In this document: positions 1-7,635 of the stretch, piece by piece
Layout of the letters: every line of letters begins with the position of its first letter
How positions within the stretch are numbered: the stretch's first letter is position 1
NCBI RefSeq assembly: GCF_013031245.1
Contig: NZ_WPZL01000024.1
Span: forward strand, 1-62,297
Length of the DNA stretch: 62,297 bases
Direction: 5' to 3'
From: Ruegeria lacuscaerulensis
GTDB taxonomy: Bacteria > Pseudomonadota > Alphaproteobacteria > Rhodobacterales > Rhodobacteraceae
Made by a program: the position numbers and the translations under genes
The notes under the pieces: model-generated
The model's input: only the letters and a program-made list of their open reading frames with translations
Databases searched by the model: none
What the model was told of the DNA's origin: nothing

Positions 1-46
1 GCATCTGCAGAACCTTAACAAAAGCCTCTTCCGTCGTCATTCTCAT
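1..46 (-). CDS. xsc: Sulfoacetaldehyde acetyltransferase, N-terminus only (window edge)
   Basis: The reverse strand reads GGAGAAC, then ATG at 46-44 and 15 codons, MRMTTEEAFVKVLQM, before the window ends. This matches the N-terminus of roseobacter Xsc, the ThDP enzyme that turns sulfoacetaldehyde plus phosphate into acetyl phosphate and sulfite in taurine degradation. Only the first 15 residues are visible, so the call rests on that peptide, on the adjoining TauR-type regulator and on two TauR boxes just upstream. Any other gene with this start is unlikely but cannot be excluded. Confidence 0.75.
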   Translation of the reverse strand, partial: MRMTTEEAFVKVLQM

Positions 47-130
47 CTGAGTGTTCTCCGCGCATAAGTGGATGGCCGGGCCTTTTGCCCTGCCGTTGCA
101 CATGGTTTTGGCGCAAGGGGCACTGCCACG

Positions 131-163
131 TTAGGGCCAGAATGTTCGGCGGATTAAGTCCAG
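131..163 (-). promoter_or_regulatory. TauR-box direct repeats upstream of xsc
   Basis: On the minus strand 163-154 reads CTGGACTTAA, and 140-131 reads CTGGCCCTAA (one mismatch to CTGGACYTAA). They are direct repeats whose starts lie 23 bp apart, about two helical turns. Paired CTGGACYTAA repeats are the known target of the MocR-type activator TauR in Rhodobacter. They end about 85 bp before the xsc ATG, room for a promoter between. That TauR activates xsc from here is inferred. Confidence 0.75.
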
Positions 164-169
164 AGTGTA

Positions 170-1630
170 CTAACTGGCGTGAATGGCGTCGGCGATCAGT
201 TTCACGCCCGGCTCGATCCGGTCCGGCGTGATTGAAGAATAGCCAAGGCGGTAAAAATTTTGCGGCTGGTTCAGACCAGAAAAGAACGGAGCACCGGGTT
301 CGATATGCACACTCTGGCTTTGCAATGCGTGCGCGAGCGTCGTTGTATTGACGTGATCGGGGGCGGACATCCAGATCGACGACCCACCCAGAACACCGCG
401 CCCCGCGACGGTCAGCCCGTGCTGTTCCACGGCCTTGTCCAGCGCGTCGCGCCGTTGTGCCAGAGCCTTGGACATACGCCGGATTTGTGCATCGTAATGA
501 CCCAGCGACAGGAAGTACGCCGCCGTTCGTTGAATATGCCCCGGCGGATGCCGTAGAACCAATGAGCGCAGAGCCCGCGCCTCGCGAATAAACGGTTCCG
601 ATCCAACCATGTAGCCAAGACGCAGACCGGGGAACAGCGACTTGGAAAAGCTACCCACATAGATGACGCGGCCGTCCCGATCCATAGATTTGAGCGCCGG
701 GGACGGTGCCCCCAAAAAGGCCATTTCGAATTCGTAGTCGTCCTCGACCACCATGGCGTCCAACTCTTTCGCGCGCTCCAGCAGGGTGCGGCGGCGACTG
801 ATGGGCATTGTCGCGGTCGTTGGGCTTTGGTGGCTTGGGGTTGTGAAGATTACATCGGTGTCTTCCGGCAAGGCATCGGGCGGCAAGCCGTCGCGGTCGA
901 CGTTCAGGGGGGTTACGTCACAATCCCAGTGATTCAAAAGACTGCGCAGAGCGTAATAGCATGGGTTTTCGATCACGGCGGTACGATTGTGGGTCAGCAA
1001 TATGCGCGAGGCCAGCCACAACGCATTCTGCGCGCCCATCGTGATCAGGATTTCCTCGGGGCGCGCGGCGATTCCCCGTCGGGGAAGAGTGTGGCGGGCG
1101 ATGAATTCGATCAGCAGCGGATCGTCCTGATCCACGTAATCTCCGGTCAGGGAATCAAAATCCTTGTGCCCAAGCGCGCGAACGGCGCACAGGCGCCAGT
1201 TGGCATGGTCGAACAGGGTGCGGTCGGCCTGACCATAGATGAACGGATACCGATAGTCGCGCCAATCGCTGGGTTTCGACAGCGTATCTCCGTCCGAAAA
1301 CCGACGGGCCAGGGCTGCATCCCAATCTACAGTTTCGGTGCCCCGCTGAAGGGGAGTGTATTTCGGCGGAACCGGTGCGTTCTGCGAGACGTAGTACCCG
1401 GATCGGCCTTTTGCGGTCAGGTAGTCATTGGCCAGCAACTCGGTATAGGCCAGCGTGACTGTGATCCGGCTAACGCCCAGATGCGCGGCCAGTTTACGTG
1501 ACGAAGGCAGCTTTTCCCCGACATGGAACCGGCCTGACAGTATGCCTTCGGCTATCATTTGCTGGATCTGCGCCTGCAGCGTGCCTTGCCCGTTCAGCTC
1601 AAGAAAGAAAGTGTCGACCGATATTCCCAT
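170..1630 (-). CDS. tauR: MocR/PdxR-family taurine catabolism regulator TauR
   Basis: The 486-residue protein has a GntR-type winged helix at about 14-82 (LPSSRKLAAHLGVSR) and a fold-type I aminotransferase domain from about 120 to the end. The PLP-binding lysine is Lys330 in GSFSKSLFPG. This is the MocR layout, in which the aminotransferase fold senses an amino compound and does not catalyse. TauR senses taurine and activates taurine-use genes in Rhodobacter. The gene lies directly upstream of xsc in the same direction, and CTGGACTTAA repeats occur before both genes. ATG 1630 has no good Shine-Dalgarno, and a -10 element lies only 6 bp upstream, so the mRNA may be leaderless. Confidence 0.85.
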   Translation of the reverse strand: MGISVDTFFLELNGQGTLQAQIQQMIAEGILSGRFHVGEKLPSSRKLAAHLGVSRITVTLAYTELLANDYLTAKGRSGYYVSQNAPVPPKYTPLQRGTETVDWDAALARRFSDGDTLSKPSDWRDYRYPFIYGQADRTLFDHANWRLCAVRALGHKDFDSLTGDYVDQDDPLLIEFIARHTLPRRGIAARPEEILITMGAQNALWLASRILLTHNRTAVIENPCYYALRSLLNHWDCDVTPLNVDRDGLPPDALPEDTDVIFTTPSHQSPTTATMPISRRRTLLERAKELDAMVVEDDYEFEMAFLGAPSPALKSMDRDGRVIYVGSFSKSLFPGLRLGYMVGSEPFIREARALRSLVLRHPPGHIQRTAAYFLSLGHYDAQIRRMSKALAQRRDALDKAVEQHGLTVAGRGVLGGSSIWMSAPDHVNTTTLAHALQSQSVHIEPGAPFFSGLNQPQNFYRLGYSSITPDRIEPGVKLIADAIHAS

Positions 1631-1635
1631 AAGGC

Positions 1636-1664
1636 CTTATAGGGTGGACTTATGGGATGAGCAA
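1636..1664 (-). promoter_or_regulatory. Predicted sigma70 promoter of tauR
   Basis: On the minus strand TTGCTC (1664-1659) and TATAAG (1641-1636) are separated by exactly 17 bp. A start 6-8 nt after the -10 falls on or next to the tauR ATG at 1630. One TauR box lies in the spacer and the other abuts the -35, an arrangement fitting autorepression. Confidence 0.55.
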
Positions 1665-1675
1665 TCTGGACTTAA
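1644..1675 (+). promoter_or_regulatory. TauR-box direct repeats between tauR and arsR
   Basis: The plus strand reads GTGGACTTAT at 1644-1653 and CTGGACTTAA at 1666-1675, direct repeats 22 bp apart. The second is a perfect CTGGACYTAA box, and the first differs at its two end bases. They overlap the predicted tauR promoter and lie upstream of the arsR promoter, so they could serve autoregulation, activation of arsR-permease, or both. Confidence 0.7.
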
Positions 1676-1706
1676 GGCTGGTTCGAAAATTCTGGAACAG
1701 AATCGG

Positions 1707-1735
1707 TTGACCCCGAACTTCAATTAACCTACATA
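1707..1735 (+). promoter_or_regulatory. Possible promoter of the arsR-permease operon
   Basis: TTGACC at 1707-1712 is a good -35. A 17-bp spacer leads to TACATA at 1730-1735, a weak -10. A palindrome begins at the -10, where a repressor could act. Confidence 0.4.
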
Positions 1736-1750
1736 ACTAGAAATCTAGTT
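1735..1750. promoter_or_regulatory. Palindrome AACTAG-N4-CTAGTT, candidate ArsR operator
   Basis: A perfect 6+6 inverted repeat with a 4-bp AAAT centre sits 17 bp before the arsR ATG, overlapping the predicted -10 and start site. ArsR/SmtB repressors bind short AT-rich inverted repeats in this position. Assignment to this ArsR protein is by location only. Confidence 0.45.
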
Positions 1751-1766
1751 TAATGGAGTAAATAGG

Positions 1767-2075
1767 ATGTGGGAAACCGCTGCAGCAGGATTTTCGGCGA
1801 TGGGGTCTGAAGCCCGGCTGAAGGTTCTGAAAACTCTGGTACGTGCCGGTCAGGCAGGCCTGACTGTCGGCGAAATCCAGGAGCGGACGGGTATTGCCCC
1901 GTCAACATTGGCCCATCATCTGCGGTTTCTGGCTGCGGGTGGGGTGGTTGAGCAAGAGAAGATCGGGCGCAGCACGATCAATCGCGCCTGCTATGACGAG
2001 TTGAGAGCGCTGGCGCAGTTCATCCTCAGCGAATGTTGCGCAGACGAGGTTGGAAAGGCCGCTAACGATGGCTGA
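1767..2075 (+). CDS. ArsR/SmtB-family metal(loid)-responsive repressor
   Basis: This 102-residue protein is almost entirely one winged helix (TGIAPSTLAHHLRFLAAGG at about 42-60). It ends with a vicinal Cys pair, Cys90-Cys91 in SECCADE, of the kind that binds As(III) or similar soft metals in one ArsR subgroup. A third Cys is at 75. ATG 1767 follows GGAG at a normal distance. The gene overlaps the next start by 8 bp, so the two are translationally coupled, and the permease is its likely target. Confidence 0.85.
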   Translation: MWETAAAGFSAMGSEARLKVLKTLVRAGQAGLTVGEIQERTGIAPSTLAHHLRFLAAGGVVEQEKIGRSTINRACYDELRALAQFILSECCADEVGKAANDG

Positions 2076-3099
2076 ACTGGCTCAGAACCCAAAGGTTTCG
2101 GCAAAGGCCGCTCTTGATCTGGTCAAAACCACCTGGGCGCTGATCATTGCGATCCTTGCGGCAGTCGCCGTCCTGGACCCCGGCAACTGGGGCGAGGTTG
2201 TAACATTCGCGGGCAAGGCGCTGATCCATACCGGCCAGTATATTCTGTTTGCCGTTCTTCTGCTGTCCTACCTCAAGGCCACTGGGGCCGAGGTGATGGT
2301 GGCGCGCGCCTTCGAAGGGCGCGAGACCCGGATGATCCTGCTGGCGGCGCTGTTCGGGGGTCTGGCCCCGTTCTGTTCCTGCGAAGTCATTCCGTTCATC
2401 GCCGGATTGCTGGCATTGGGCGCGCCACTGTCGGCCGTGATGGCGTTCTGGCTCAGTTCACCGTTGATTGACCCGCCGACCCTGCTGATCACCGCAGGTG
2501 CGTTGGGGTGGCCATTTGCCGTTGGTAAAGCGGTTGCGGCGGTGGCGCTGGGTCTGTTCGGTGGCTTCGTCGTACGTGGCCTGATGCGCAGCGGTGCCTT
2601 TGCGCAGCCTCTTCGGGAATACAAACCGGTCGGATGCTGTGGCTGTGGTCCAAAGCAAGACGACAAGCCTGTCTGGCGGTTCTGGCAAGAGTCCGAGCGC
2701 CGCGCCCGCTTTCGGACAGAATTTGTCCATAACGGGCTGTTCCTGCTGAAATGGCTGGCACTGGCTTATGTGTTAGAGGCGCTGCTGGTCAGCTATGTTC
2801 CGGCCGATCTGATTGCCCGCGTAGTGGGTGGTGAAGGCATCGTTCCCATCGTGATCGCGGCGCTGGTCGGAATGCCTGCCTATCTGAACTCTTACGTCGC
2901 GCCGCCGCTGCTGGCCGGTTTGACGGAGCAGGGCATGGTCGCAGGGGCCGCGATGTCCTTCATGGTCGCAGGGGCGGTCAGTTCGATCCCGGCCATGGCG
3001 GCGGTCTGGTCGCTGGTCAAGCCGCGCGTCTTTGCGACCTATCTGGGGCTGGGGATCACTGGCGCCATCATCTCAGGTATTCTGTTCCAGATGATCTGA
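2068..3099 (+). CDS. Permease of the ArsP/YraQ (DUF318) family
   Basis: A 343-residue polytopic membrane protein with about eight hydrophobic segments. The family core is present: FCSCEVIPFIAG (Cys103, Cys105) and the following WLSSPLIDPPTLLIT. A central hydrophilic loop carries a Cys cluster GCCGCG (Cys190, 191, 193). Characterised relatives export trivalent organoarsenicals; others have no known substrate. ATG 2068 is preferred to an upstream TTG because GGAAAGG stands about 10 bp before it. The ArsR partner suggests a metalloid or thiol-reactive substrate, while the adjoining TauR boxes leave a sulfonate-linked role possible. Confidence 0.8.
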   Translation: MAELAQNPKVSAKAALDLVKTTWALIIAILAAVAVLDPGNWGEVVTFAGKALIHTGQYILFAVLLLSYLKATGAEVMVARAFEGRETRMILLAALFGGLAPFCSCEVIPFIAGLLALGAPLSAVMAFWLSSPLIDPPTLLITAGALGWPFAVGKAVAAVALGLFGGFVVRGLMRSGAFAQPLREYKPVGCCGCGPKQDDKPVWRFWQESERRARFRTEFVHNGLFLLKWLALAYVLEALLVSYVPADLIARVVGGEGIVPIVIAALVGMPAYLNSYVAPPLLAGLTEQGMVAGAAMSFMVAGAVSSIPAMAAVWSLVKPRVFATYLGLGITGAIISGILFQMI

Positions 3100-3103
3100 A
3101 TGA

Positions 3104-3135
3104 AAAATCGCCCGGCGTAACCACCGGGCGATTTT
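3104..3135. terminator. Bidirectional terminator
   Basis: A 12-bp perfect stem, AAAATCGCCCGG with CCGGGCGATTTT, encloses an 8-nt loop. A and T runs on the two sides make it usable in both directions, between the convergent permease and the small membrane protein. Confidence 0.85.
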
Positions 3136-3140
3136 GTTTA

Positions 3141-3530
3141 TTAGCTTGCTTCGCAATAGCGAGGCAGCTTGAACCGATATCTTGCCTCGCCACTATCCAC
3201 GTAGACGCGCTTTTCAACACAGGCGCTGGTACCGACGGTTTGAGAAATCGGCGCTTCGGTCGACGTGATTGACGTGGCCGAACCATCCGGTAACTTCACC
3301 GAGGCGATGACACCGTTCTTGAGGTCGCCGTTGATCGGTGTCGCCGACAGGACTGCAACGGTCATGAACGAGTCATGCTCGTGTTCACCACTGTCGTTGA
3401 GCAATAGCAATGCGGCGGCAACCACGACAACGCCGACGCCGCCCACAACCGGCAAACCCCAGGTTTTCAGAAATGCGTAGATTGATACGGCGCGGTGCGG
3501 GCCAAAGATTTTTGATAGAACGGTTAGCAT
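3141..3530 (-). CDS. Small single-pass membrane protein of unknown function
   Basis: A 129-residue protein with one strongly hydrophobic helix at about 28-45 (VVGGVGVVVVAAALLLL). It is followed by an outside domain containing HEHD and two Cys (in TSACVEKR and PRYCEAS) that could form a disulfide. I do not recognise a family. The ATG has only a weak Shine-Dalgarno. It follows trcR on the same strand, but a strong terminator separates them, so it probably has its own promoter in the 50-bp gap. Confidence 0.55.
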   Translation of the reverse strand: MLTVLSKIFGPHRAVSIYAFLKTWGLPVVGGVGVVVVAAALLLLNDSGEHEHDSFMTVAVLSATPINGDLKNGVIASVKLPDGSATSITSTEAPISQTVGTSACVEKRVYVDSGEARYRFKLPRYCEAS

Positions 3531-3541
3531 AGGTTCACCAT

Positions 3542-3572
3542 AAAAAAGCCCCGGCCTGTTCAGACCGGGGCC
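3542..3572 (-). terminator. Intrinsic terminator of trcR
   Basis: On the minus strand GCCCCGG and CCGGGGC pair around a 10-nt loop and are followed directly by six T. It begins 10 bp after the trcR stop. Confidence 0.85.
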
Positions 3573-3581
3573 ATCGGCGCT

Positions 3582-4343
3582 TTAGGGGCGCAGATCGTCT
3601 TCGTCTTCTTCCTCGGCCCCACCCTTGGGCAGGTTGAAGAAGCTGTCAGCGTCGATGATCGGCTCTTCTTCTTTCTCTTCCGCAGGATCGTCGGACAACG
3701 AGAAGGTCTCCAGACCTTCGATGGCGGTCGGAATTTTCGGCGCGGCGTCCATTTCCAGCGATTGCTCGGTCGAGACCAGCTTGCGGCGCTCGTCATCGCT
3801 CATGACGCCACCTTCGGCCGCTTTCTTGGCAGCGGCTTTCTGAACGATCATGTCCAGCTCCGACTGTTTGCACAGGCCCAGAGCAACCGGGTCGATGGGC
3901 TGCATGTTGGAGATGTTCCAGTGCGTCCGCTCGCGGATCGACTGGATGGTCGGCTTGGTGGTGCCCACCAGCTTGGCGATCTGACCGTCGCTGAGTTCCG
4001 GGTGGAACTTGACCAGCCACAGGATCGAGTTCGGACGGTCCTGGCGCTTGGACAGCGGAGTATAACGCGGGCCACGACGCTTTTCCTCGCCGGTGGCGGC
4101 GGGATTGAACTTGAGCTTCAGCTTGTGCAACGGGTTGTTCTGCGCTGCGTCGATCTCATCCTGGGTCAGCTGGTTGTTGGCAATCGGGTCAAACCCTTTC
4201 ACACCAGCGGCCACGTCGCCATCTGCGATGCCCTGCACTTCAAGCTCGTGCATGCCCACGAAATCCGCGATCTGCTTGAAGCTGATCGTGGTGTTGTCCA
4301 CCAGCCATACGGCTGTTGCCTTGGCCATAAGCGGTTTTGCCAT
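3582..4343 (-). CDS. trcR: DUF1013 cell-cycle transcriptional regulator TrcR
   Basis: This 253-residue protein matches the alphaproteobacterial DUF1013 family, whose Caulobacter member is the RNA-polymerase-associated cell-cycle regulator TrcR. Two helix-turn-helix-like stretches are visible: TISFKQIADFVGMHELEVQG at about 19-38, and SDGQIAKLVGTTKPTIQSIR in the middle. The C-terminus is strongly acidic (GGAEEEDEDDLRP). ATG 4343 is chosen because AGGAGA stands 8 bp before it; the 61 codons upstream in frame lack family character. A strong terminator follows. Confidence 0.8.
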   Translation of the reverse strand: MAKPLMAKATAVWLVDNTTISFKQIADFVGMHELEVQGIADGDVAAGVKGFDPIANNQLTQDEIDAAQNNPLHKLKLKFNPAATGEEKRRGPRYTPLSKRQDRPNSILWLVKFHPELSDGQIAKLVGTTKPTIQSIRERTHWNISNMQPIDPVALGLCKQSELDMIVQKAAAKKAAEGGVMSDDERRKLVSTEQSLEMDAAPKIPTAIEGLETFSLSDDPAEEKEEEPIIDADSFFNLPKGGAEEEDEDDLRP

Positions 4344-4473
4344 CAGCCCGTCTCCTATAAATACATCTGTCCCGTCGCCGGAATTCGGCGGCCCCGTGGC
4401 GTTGGGGCAGGTTTCCGTTGTCGGGGAACTTGGGCTGTATATAGTCGCGCCAAGGCAAGAAGGGAAGAGGCGA

Positions 4474-5115
4474 ATGCGCCAGGTGTTTTTGGGGCTTGTT
4501 TTGTGGGCGTTGAGCGCTTTGGCCACGCTGGCCGATGGTGAAAAGGCTGGGGAGTTCGACTACTATGTCCTGTCGCTCAGCTGGTCGCCCAACTGGTGCG
4601 CCCGCGAAGGCGATGCGCGTGGATCGGACCAATGCGACGCACGCCACGATCACGGTTGGATTCTGCACGGGCTATGGCCGCAATACCATCAGGGTTGGCC
4701 TGCGTTCTGCCGCACAGCCGAAGCGCCACCCACGCGCCGCATGACTAGCGAAATGAAGGATATTCAGGGCTCACCAGGTTTGGCATGGCATCAGTGGAAG
4801 AAACATGGCACCTGTTCGGGCCTGTCCGCGGCCGACTATTTCGCCCTGTCGCGGCAGGCCTATGAAAGCGTCGAGCGTCCGCAGGTGTTCCGCAAGCTGG
4901 ACGCGTCGGTCAAATTGCCCGCCTCGGTGGTAGAAGAGGCCTTTCTGAAAGCCAATCCGAAGTTGGAAGGTGACATGATCACCGTCACCTGCAAACAAGG
5001 CTATATCGAAGAGGTTCGCCTATGCCTGTCCCGCGAATTCGACCCCGTGCCCTGCGGTCGTGACGTGATCAAGGATTGCACGGCCAAGGACGCTTTGTTC
5101 GATCCGATTCGTTAA
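4474..5115 (+). CDS. Secreted ribonuclease T2 family protein
   Basis: A 213-residue protein. An N-terminal hydrophobic stretch ending ATLADG is a Sec signal, so it acts in the periplasm or outside. Both T2 catalytic blocks are visible: HGLWPQY (65-71, His65) and HQWKKHGTC (106-114, His111). In the second block the usual Glu of HEW is Gln107. Eight or more Cys suggest disulfides. T2 enzymes cleave RNA through 2',3'-cyclic phosphates. ATG 4474 follows GGGAAGAGG. It is divergent from trcR and overlaps the next minus-strand gene tail to tail by 4 bp. Confidence 0.85.
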   Translation: MRQVFLGLVLWALSALATLADGEKAGEFDYYVLSLSWSPNWCAREGDARGSDQCDARHDHGWILHGLWPQYHQGWPAFCRTAEAPPTRRMTSEMKDIQGSPGLAWHQWKKHGTCSGLSAADYFALSRQAYESVERPQVFRKLDASVKLPASVVEEAFLKANPKLEGDMITVTCKQGYIEEVRLCLSREFDPVPCGRDVIKDCTAKDALFDPIR

Positions 5116-5600
5116 AGTTCTCCGCTCTGGCATTCGCGGGCGTATTCCAACGCCTTGGCGGTGCCTTTCAGATCAATCGCCATCACTACTTCGCCTGCCG
5201 GATTGAAAACCGTCATGCTCTTGTTTTGAGCAATGGCGTTGACGAAGTTCCGGTCGGTGAAAAACACGGTCGCCCCCGGCACACGGCCCTGATTGAACCC
5301 GATGGCGGTGGCGTTAAAGCTCTTGCCGTCCAGCTCGAACCTGATCGGATAGCTCTCACCCTGTTTGATGTCGCCCCACGCCTTGTTGTAGACGGCGAAA
5401 TACCCGCGATTGTTCAGCGCGTCATAGCCGATCCGCACCACCGAGAGGTCCTGATAGACCGTCTGGATCAGACACCCGTTGCCCAGCGCGGGGTCCATCA
5501 TGATGTTCCAGCCCTCGATAAAGCCCTTGTCGATGAGTTCCTGAGATAGGGCAGCGGTTGCGGTGAAGGCGGCGAAGGTGAGGGCGAGAAGGCGGGGCAC
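5112..5600 (-). CDS. Periplasmic protein of unknown function
   Basis: A 162-residue protein with a clear signal peptide (MPRLLALTFAAFTATAALSQ), cleaved probably after the ALS. The mature part is about 140 residues, soluble, with two Cys near its ends (GNGCLIQT and ARECQSG) that could form a disulfide. I recognise only a general likeness to roseobacter proteins called hypothetical. Its start faces an AT-rich gap of 158 bp shared with the next gene. Confidence 0.7.
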   Translation of the reverse strand: MPRLLALTFAAFTATAALSQELIDKGFIEGWNIMMDPALGNGCLIQTVYQDLSVVRIGYDALNNRGYFAVYNKAWGDIKQGESYPIRFELDGKSFNATAIGFNQGRVPGATVFFTDRNFVNAIAQNKSMTVFNPAGEVVMAIDLKGTAKALEYARECQSGEL

Positions 5601-5758
5601 GTAATAATCCTTTTGAAATCAAGTTGTCACCAATTCTACCGGCAAACAAGTATGGTCGAATAGCAAAAAAATCCAACAAGTTGTGACTGCTTTGTAAATT
5701 GATTAACCACTTGCACCCGCGTCGTTATTTCGCCGCAATTTGAGCTTTCAGTAGCCGC

Positions 5759-6394
5759 ATGGATCCGTTGCGACGCTTTTCCCGATATGTCTGGCTGATC
5801 ATGAGCGACCTTCCAATGATAGGTTGGCGGCGATTGTTTCCGGCTTTAGTGCTTATCAGCGTCTGGACTGCTTTAACGTTCTTGCGTGTCCCGGAGGCCA
5901 AGTCGTTTGTTTGGGCTTGCGTATTGGCGCAAGTGGCTCTGATCTGGCGAATCCTGCCCACCACCGTGCGCAGACAGAGAGAGGTCACCAAAGACTTTAA
6001 GACCAATATGCGTGTGGTCCTGACAGTTTGGCTGAGTGTATTGGCCGTACAGATTTGTTTTTTGAATCCTTTGATCAGCCATCGCGTAGTCAGCATCTAC
6101 TGCGGTCTTTACATCATCCTTATGGTTTGCGGTGCAACTGGCGATGCAATATTTCTTGATCGATTTGCCCCGGCGGCAAAAGACTCTAAAATTTCAATCG
6201 CATTTCGCAAAAATATCCTAAAATTGCAAGCGTTTGTCGCGTTTCTGGCTCTGGTCGTCAATGAAACGCTAGTAAAAATAGAAGCGCCGCTGGGGGCACG
6301 CATTGCTGCGTTTTCGTTGTTGCCGATCTTTCTCTACTATTTCTTTGCCATCGCATTGCGATTGACTTACCCGCCTCTGGAGGAAGAGGAGTAA
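5759..6394 (+). CDS. Membrane protein of unknown function
   Basis: A 211-residue protein with about five or six hydrophobic helices, and basic N-terminal and acidic C-terminal ends (PPLEEEE). No family is recognised. No Shine-Dalgarno precedes ATG 5759, and a second Met at 5801 (MSDLPMIGW) is as likely a start. The region is more AT-rich than its neighbours, with codons such as AAA, ATA and TTG used more often, so it may be a later arrival. Confidence 0.6.
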   Translation: MDPLRRFSRYVWLIMSDLPMIGWRRLFPALVLISVWTALTFLRVPEAKSFVWACVLAQVALIWRILPTTVRRQREVTKDFKTNMRVVLTVWLSVLAVQICFLNPLISHRVVSIYCGLYIILMVCGATGDAIFLDRFAPAAKDSKISIAFRKNILKLQAFVAFLALVVNETLVKIEAPLGARIAAFSLLPIFLYYFFAIALRLTYPPLEEEE

Positions 6395-6479
6395 GGCGGC
6401 ACCCGCGCCAGGTTTCGTCAAATCGAACCCTAGTGAAGGGTTCCGGGCAGTGGGCTAGTCCCGCCGGTTTCGTAGTCGC

Positions 6480-7073
6480 CTACAGTTCCTTCCGCGCTTG
6501 CAGCGCCGCTGTAATCGTCCCGTCATCCAGATAATCCAGCTCTCCGCCAATCGGCACACCTTGCGCCAGTGAGGTCAGGCGGACCTGCCCCTCCAACTGA
6601 TCGGCGATGTAGTGGGCGGTGGTCTGGCCGTCCACCGTGGCGTTCAGAGCGAGGATGACCTCAGTGATCCCCTCGGCCATCACTCGGTCTTTGAGACGGG
6701 GAATGCGCAAATCCTCCGGGCCGACCCCATCCAGCGCCGACAATGTGCCGCCCAGAACGTGATAGCGACCCTTGAAAACCCCGGCCCGTTCCATTGCCCA
6801 GAGGTCGGCTACGTCCTCGACCACGCACAGCTCTCCGCTGTCGCGGGCCTCGCTGTCGCAGATGTCACAGATATCGGTGGTGCCGACATTGCCGCAGTTC
6901 AGGCATTCGCGAGCAGTGACAGCCACTTGCTGCATGGCGTCCGAGAGGGGCGTCAACAGCAGCGCGCGTTTGCGGATCAGGTGCAACACGGCGCGGCGGG
7001 CCGAGCGGGGGCCGAGGCCCGGCAGCTTGGCCATCAGGTCGATCAGGTTGTCGATGTCGCTGTTCGAACTCAC
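6480..7073 (-). CDS. recR: Recombination mediator protein RecR
   Basis: A 197-residue protein of the usual RecR length. Near the N-terminus is a helix-hairpin-helix ([11 protein letters not shown]). A Cys4 zinc finger follows (CLNCGNVG then CDICDSE), then a Toprim domain ([15 protein letters not shown]). RecR works with RecF/RecO to load RecA at gaps. It starts at GTG 7073 behind GGAG at an 8-bp spacing. It is the last gene of dnaX-ybaB-recR, a common bacterial order. Confidence 0.97.
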   Translation of the reverse strand: MSSNSDIDNLIDLMAKLPGLGPRSARRAVLHLIRKRALLLTPLSDAMQQVAVTARECLNCGNVGTTDICDICDSEARDSGELCVVEDVADLWAMERAGVFKGRYHVLGGTLSALDGVGPEDLRIPRLKDRVMAEGITEVILALNATVDGQTTAHYIADQLEGQVRLTSLAQGVPIGGELDYLDDGTITAALQARKEL

Positions 7074-7093
7074 TGCTGCTGCTCCTGCAAATG

Positions 7094-7115
7094 GGCCGGG
7101 CAGGGATGCCCGGCC
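7094..7115. other. Hairpin in the ybaB-recR gap
   Basis: GGCCGGGCA and TGCCCGGCC pair perfectly (9 bp) around a 4-nt loop. There is no T run on the minus strand, so it is more likely an mRNA-stabilising or processing hairpin than a terminator. Confidence 0.6.
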
Positions 7116-7137
7116 TTTGGGTCGTCAGGAGTGTCTA

Positions 7138-7482
7138 TCAGAACGGCAGCTTGATGTCTTTCGGCAAACCCATGCTTTCGGTCAGCTTTGCCATCTCGGC
7201 CTGAGAGCGTTCAGCCGCTTTGGTCTGCGCGTCCTTGATGGCGGCCAGGATCAGGTCTTCGACCACTTCCTTGTCGTCGCCGTTGAAGATCGAGGGGTCG
7301 ATGTCGAGGCCTTTCAACTCGCCCTTAGCGGTGGCGGTTGCCTTGACGAGGCCTGCACCGGATTCGCCGACAACCATGATATTGTTCAGCTCTTCCTGCA
7401 TATCCGCCATTTTGGTCTGCAAATCCTGTGCGGATTTCATCATCTTGGCCATGTCGCCCAGACCGCCGAGTCCTTTGAGCAT
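7138..7482 (-). CDS. YbaB/EbfC family nucleoid-associated protein
   Basis: A 114-residue protein with the family's Met-rich N-terminal helix (MLKGLGGLGDMAKMMKSAQ) and the conserved middle GAGLVKATATAKGELKGLDI. YbaB dimers bind DNA without strong sequence preference. ATG 7482 follows AAAGGAGA. It lies between dnaX and recR, its usual place. Confidence 0.95.
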   Translation of the reverse strand: MLKGLGGLGDMAKMMKSAQDLQTKMADMQEELNNIMVVGESGAGLVKATATAKGELKGLDIDPSIFNGDDKEVVEDLILAAIKDAQTKAAERSQAEMAKLTESMGLPKDIKLPF

Positions 7483-7521
7483 CGGTATTCTCCTTTAAAC
7501 CGGTTTGCCGCCTAAATACGG

Positions 7522-7537
7522 GCCGCCTTCGGGCGGC
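7522..7537. other. UUCG-tetraloop hairpin in the dnaX-ybaB gap
   Basis: GCCGCC-TTCG-GGCGGC sits in the 153-bp gap between dnaX and ybaB. On the minus-strand transcript the loop reads CGAA. No T run follows, so it probably modulates rather than ends transcription. I see no gene in the rest of the gap. Confidence 0.5.
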
Positions 7538-7635
7538 ACAAGGGGCGAGGGCCCAAGGCCGTTCCGAGTCGCCGACACCAGCCGATTGCCCGTGGCGGGC
7601 GCGGGAGTGTTCCGGAGCAATCGGAAGGGACAGCC

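Noticed and set aside
3582..4526. Longer trcR frame starting at 4526
   Set aside because: The extra 61 codons overlap the divergent RNase T2 start region and lack a Shine-Dalgarno, whereas AGGAGA precedes ATG 4343.
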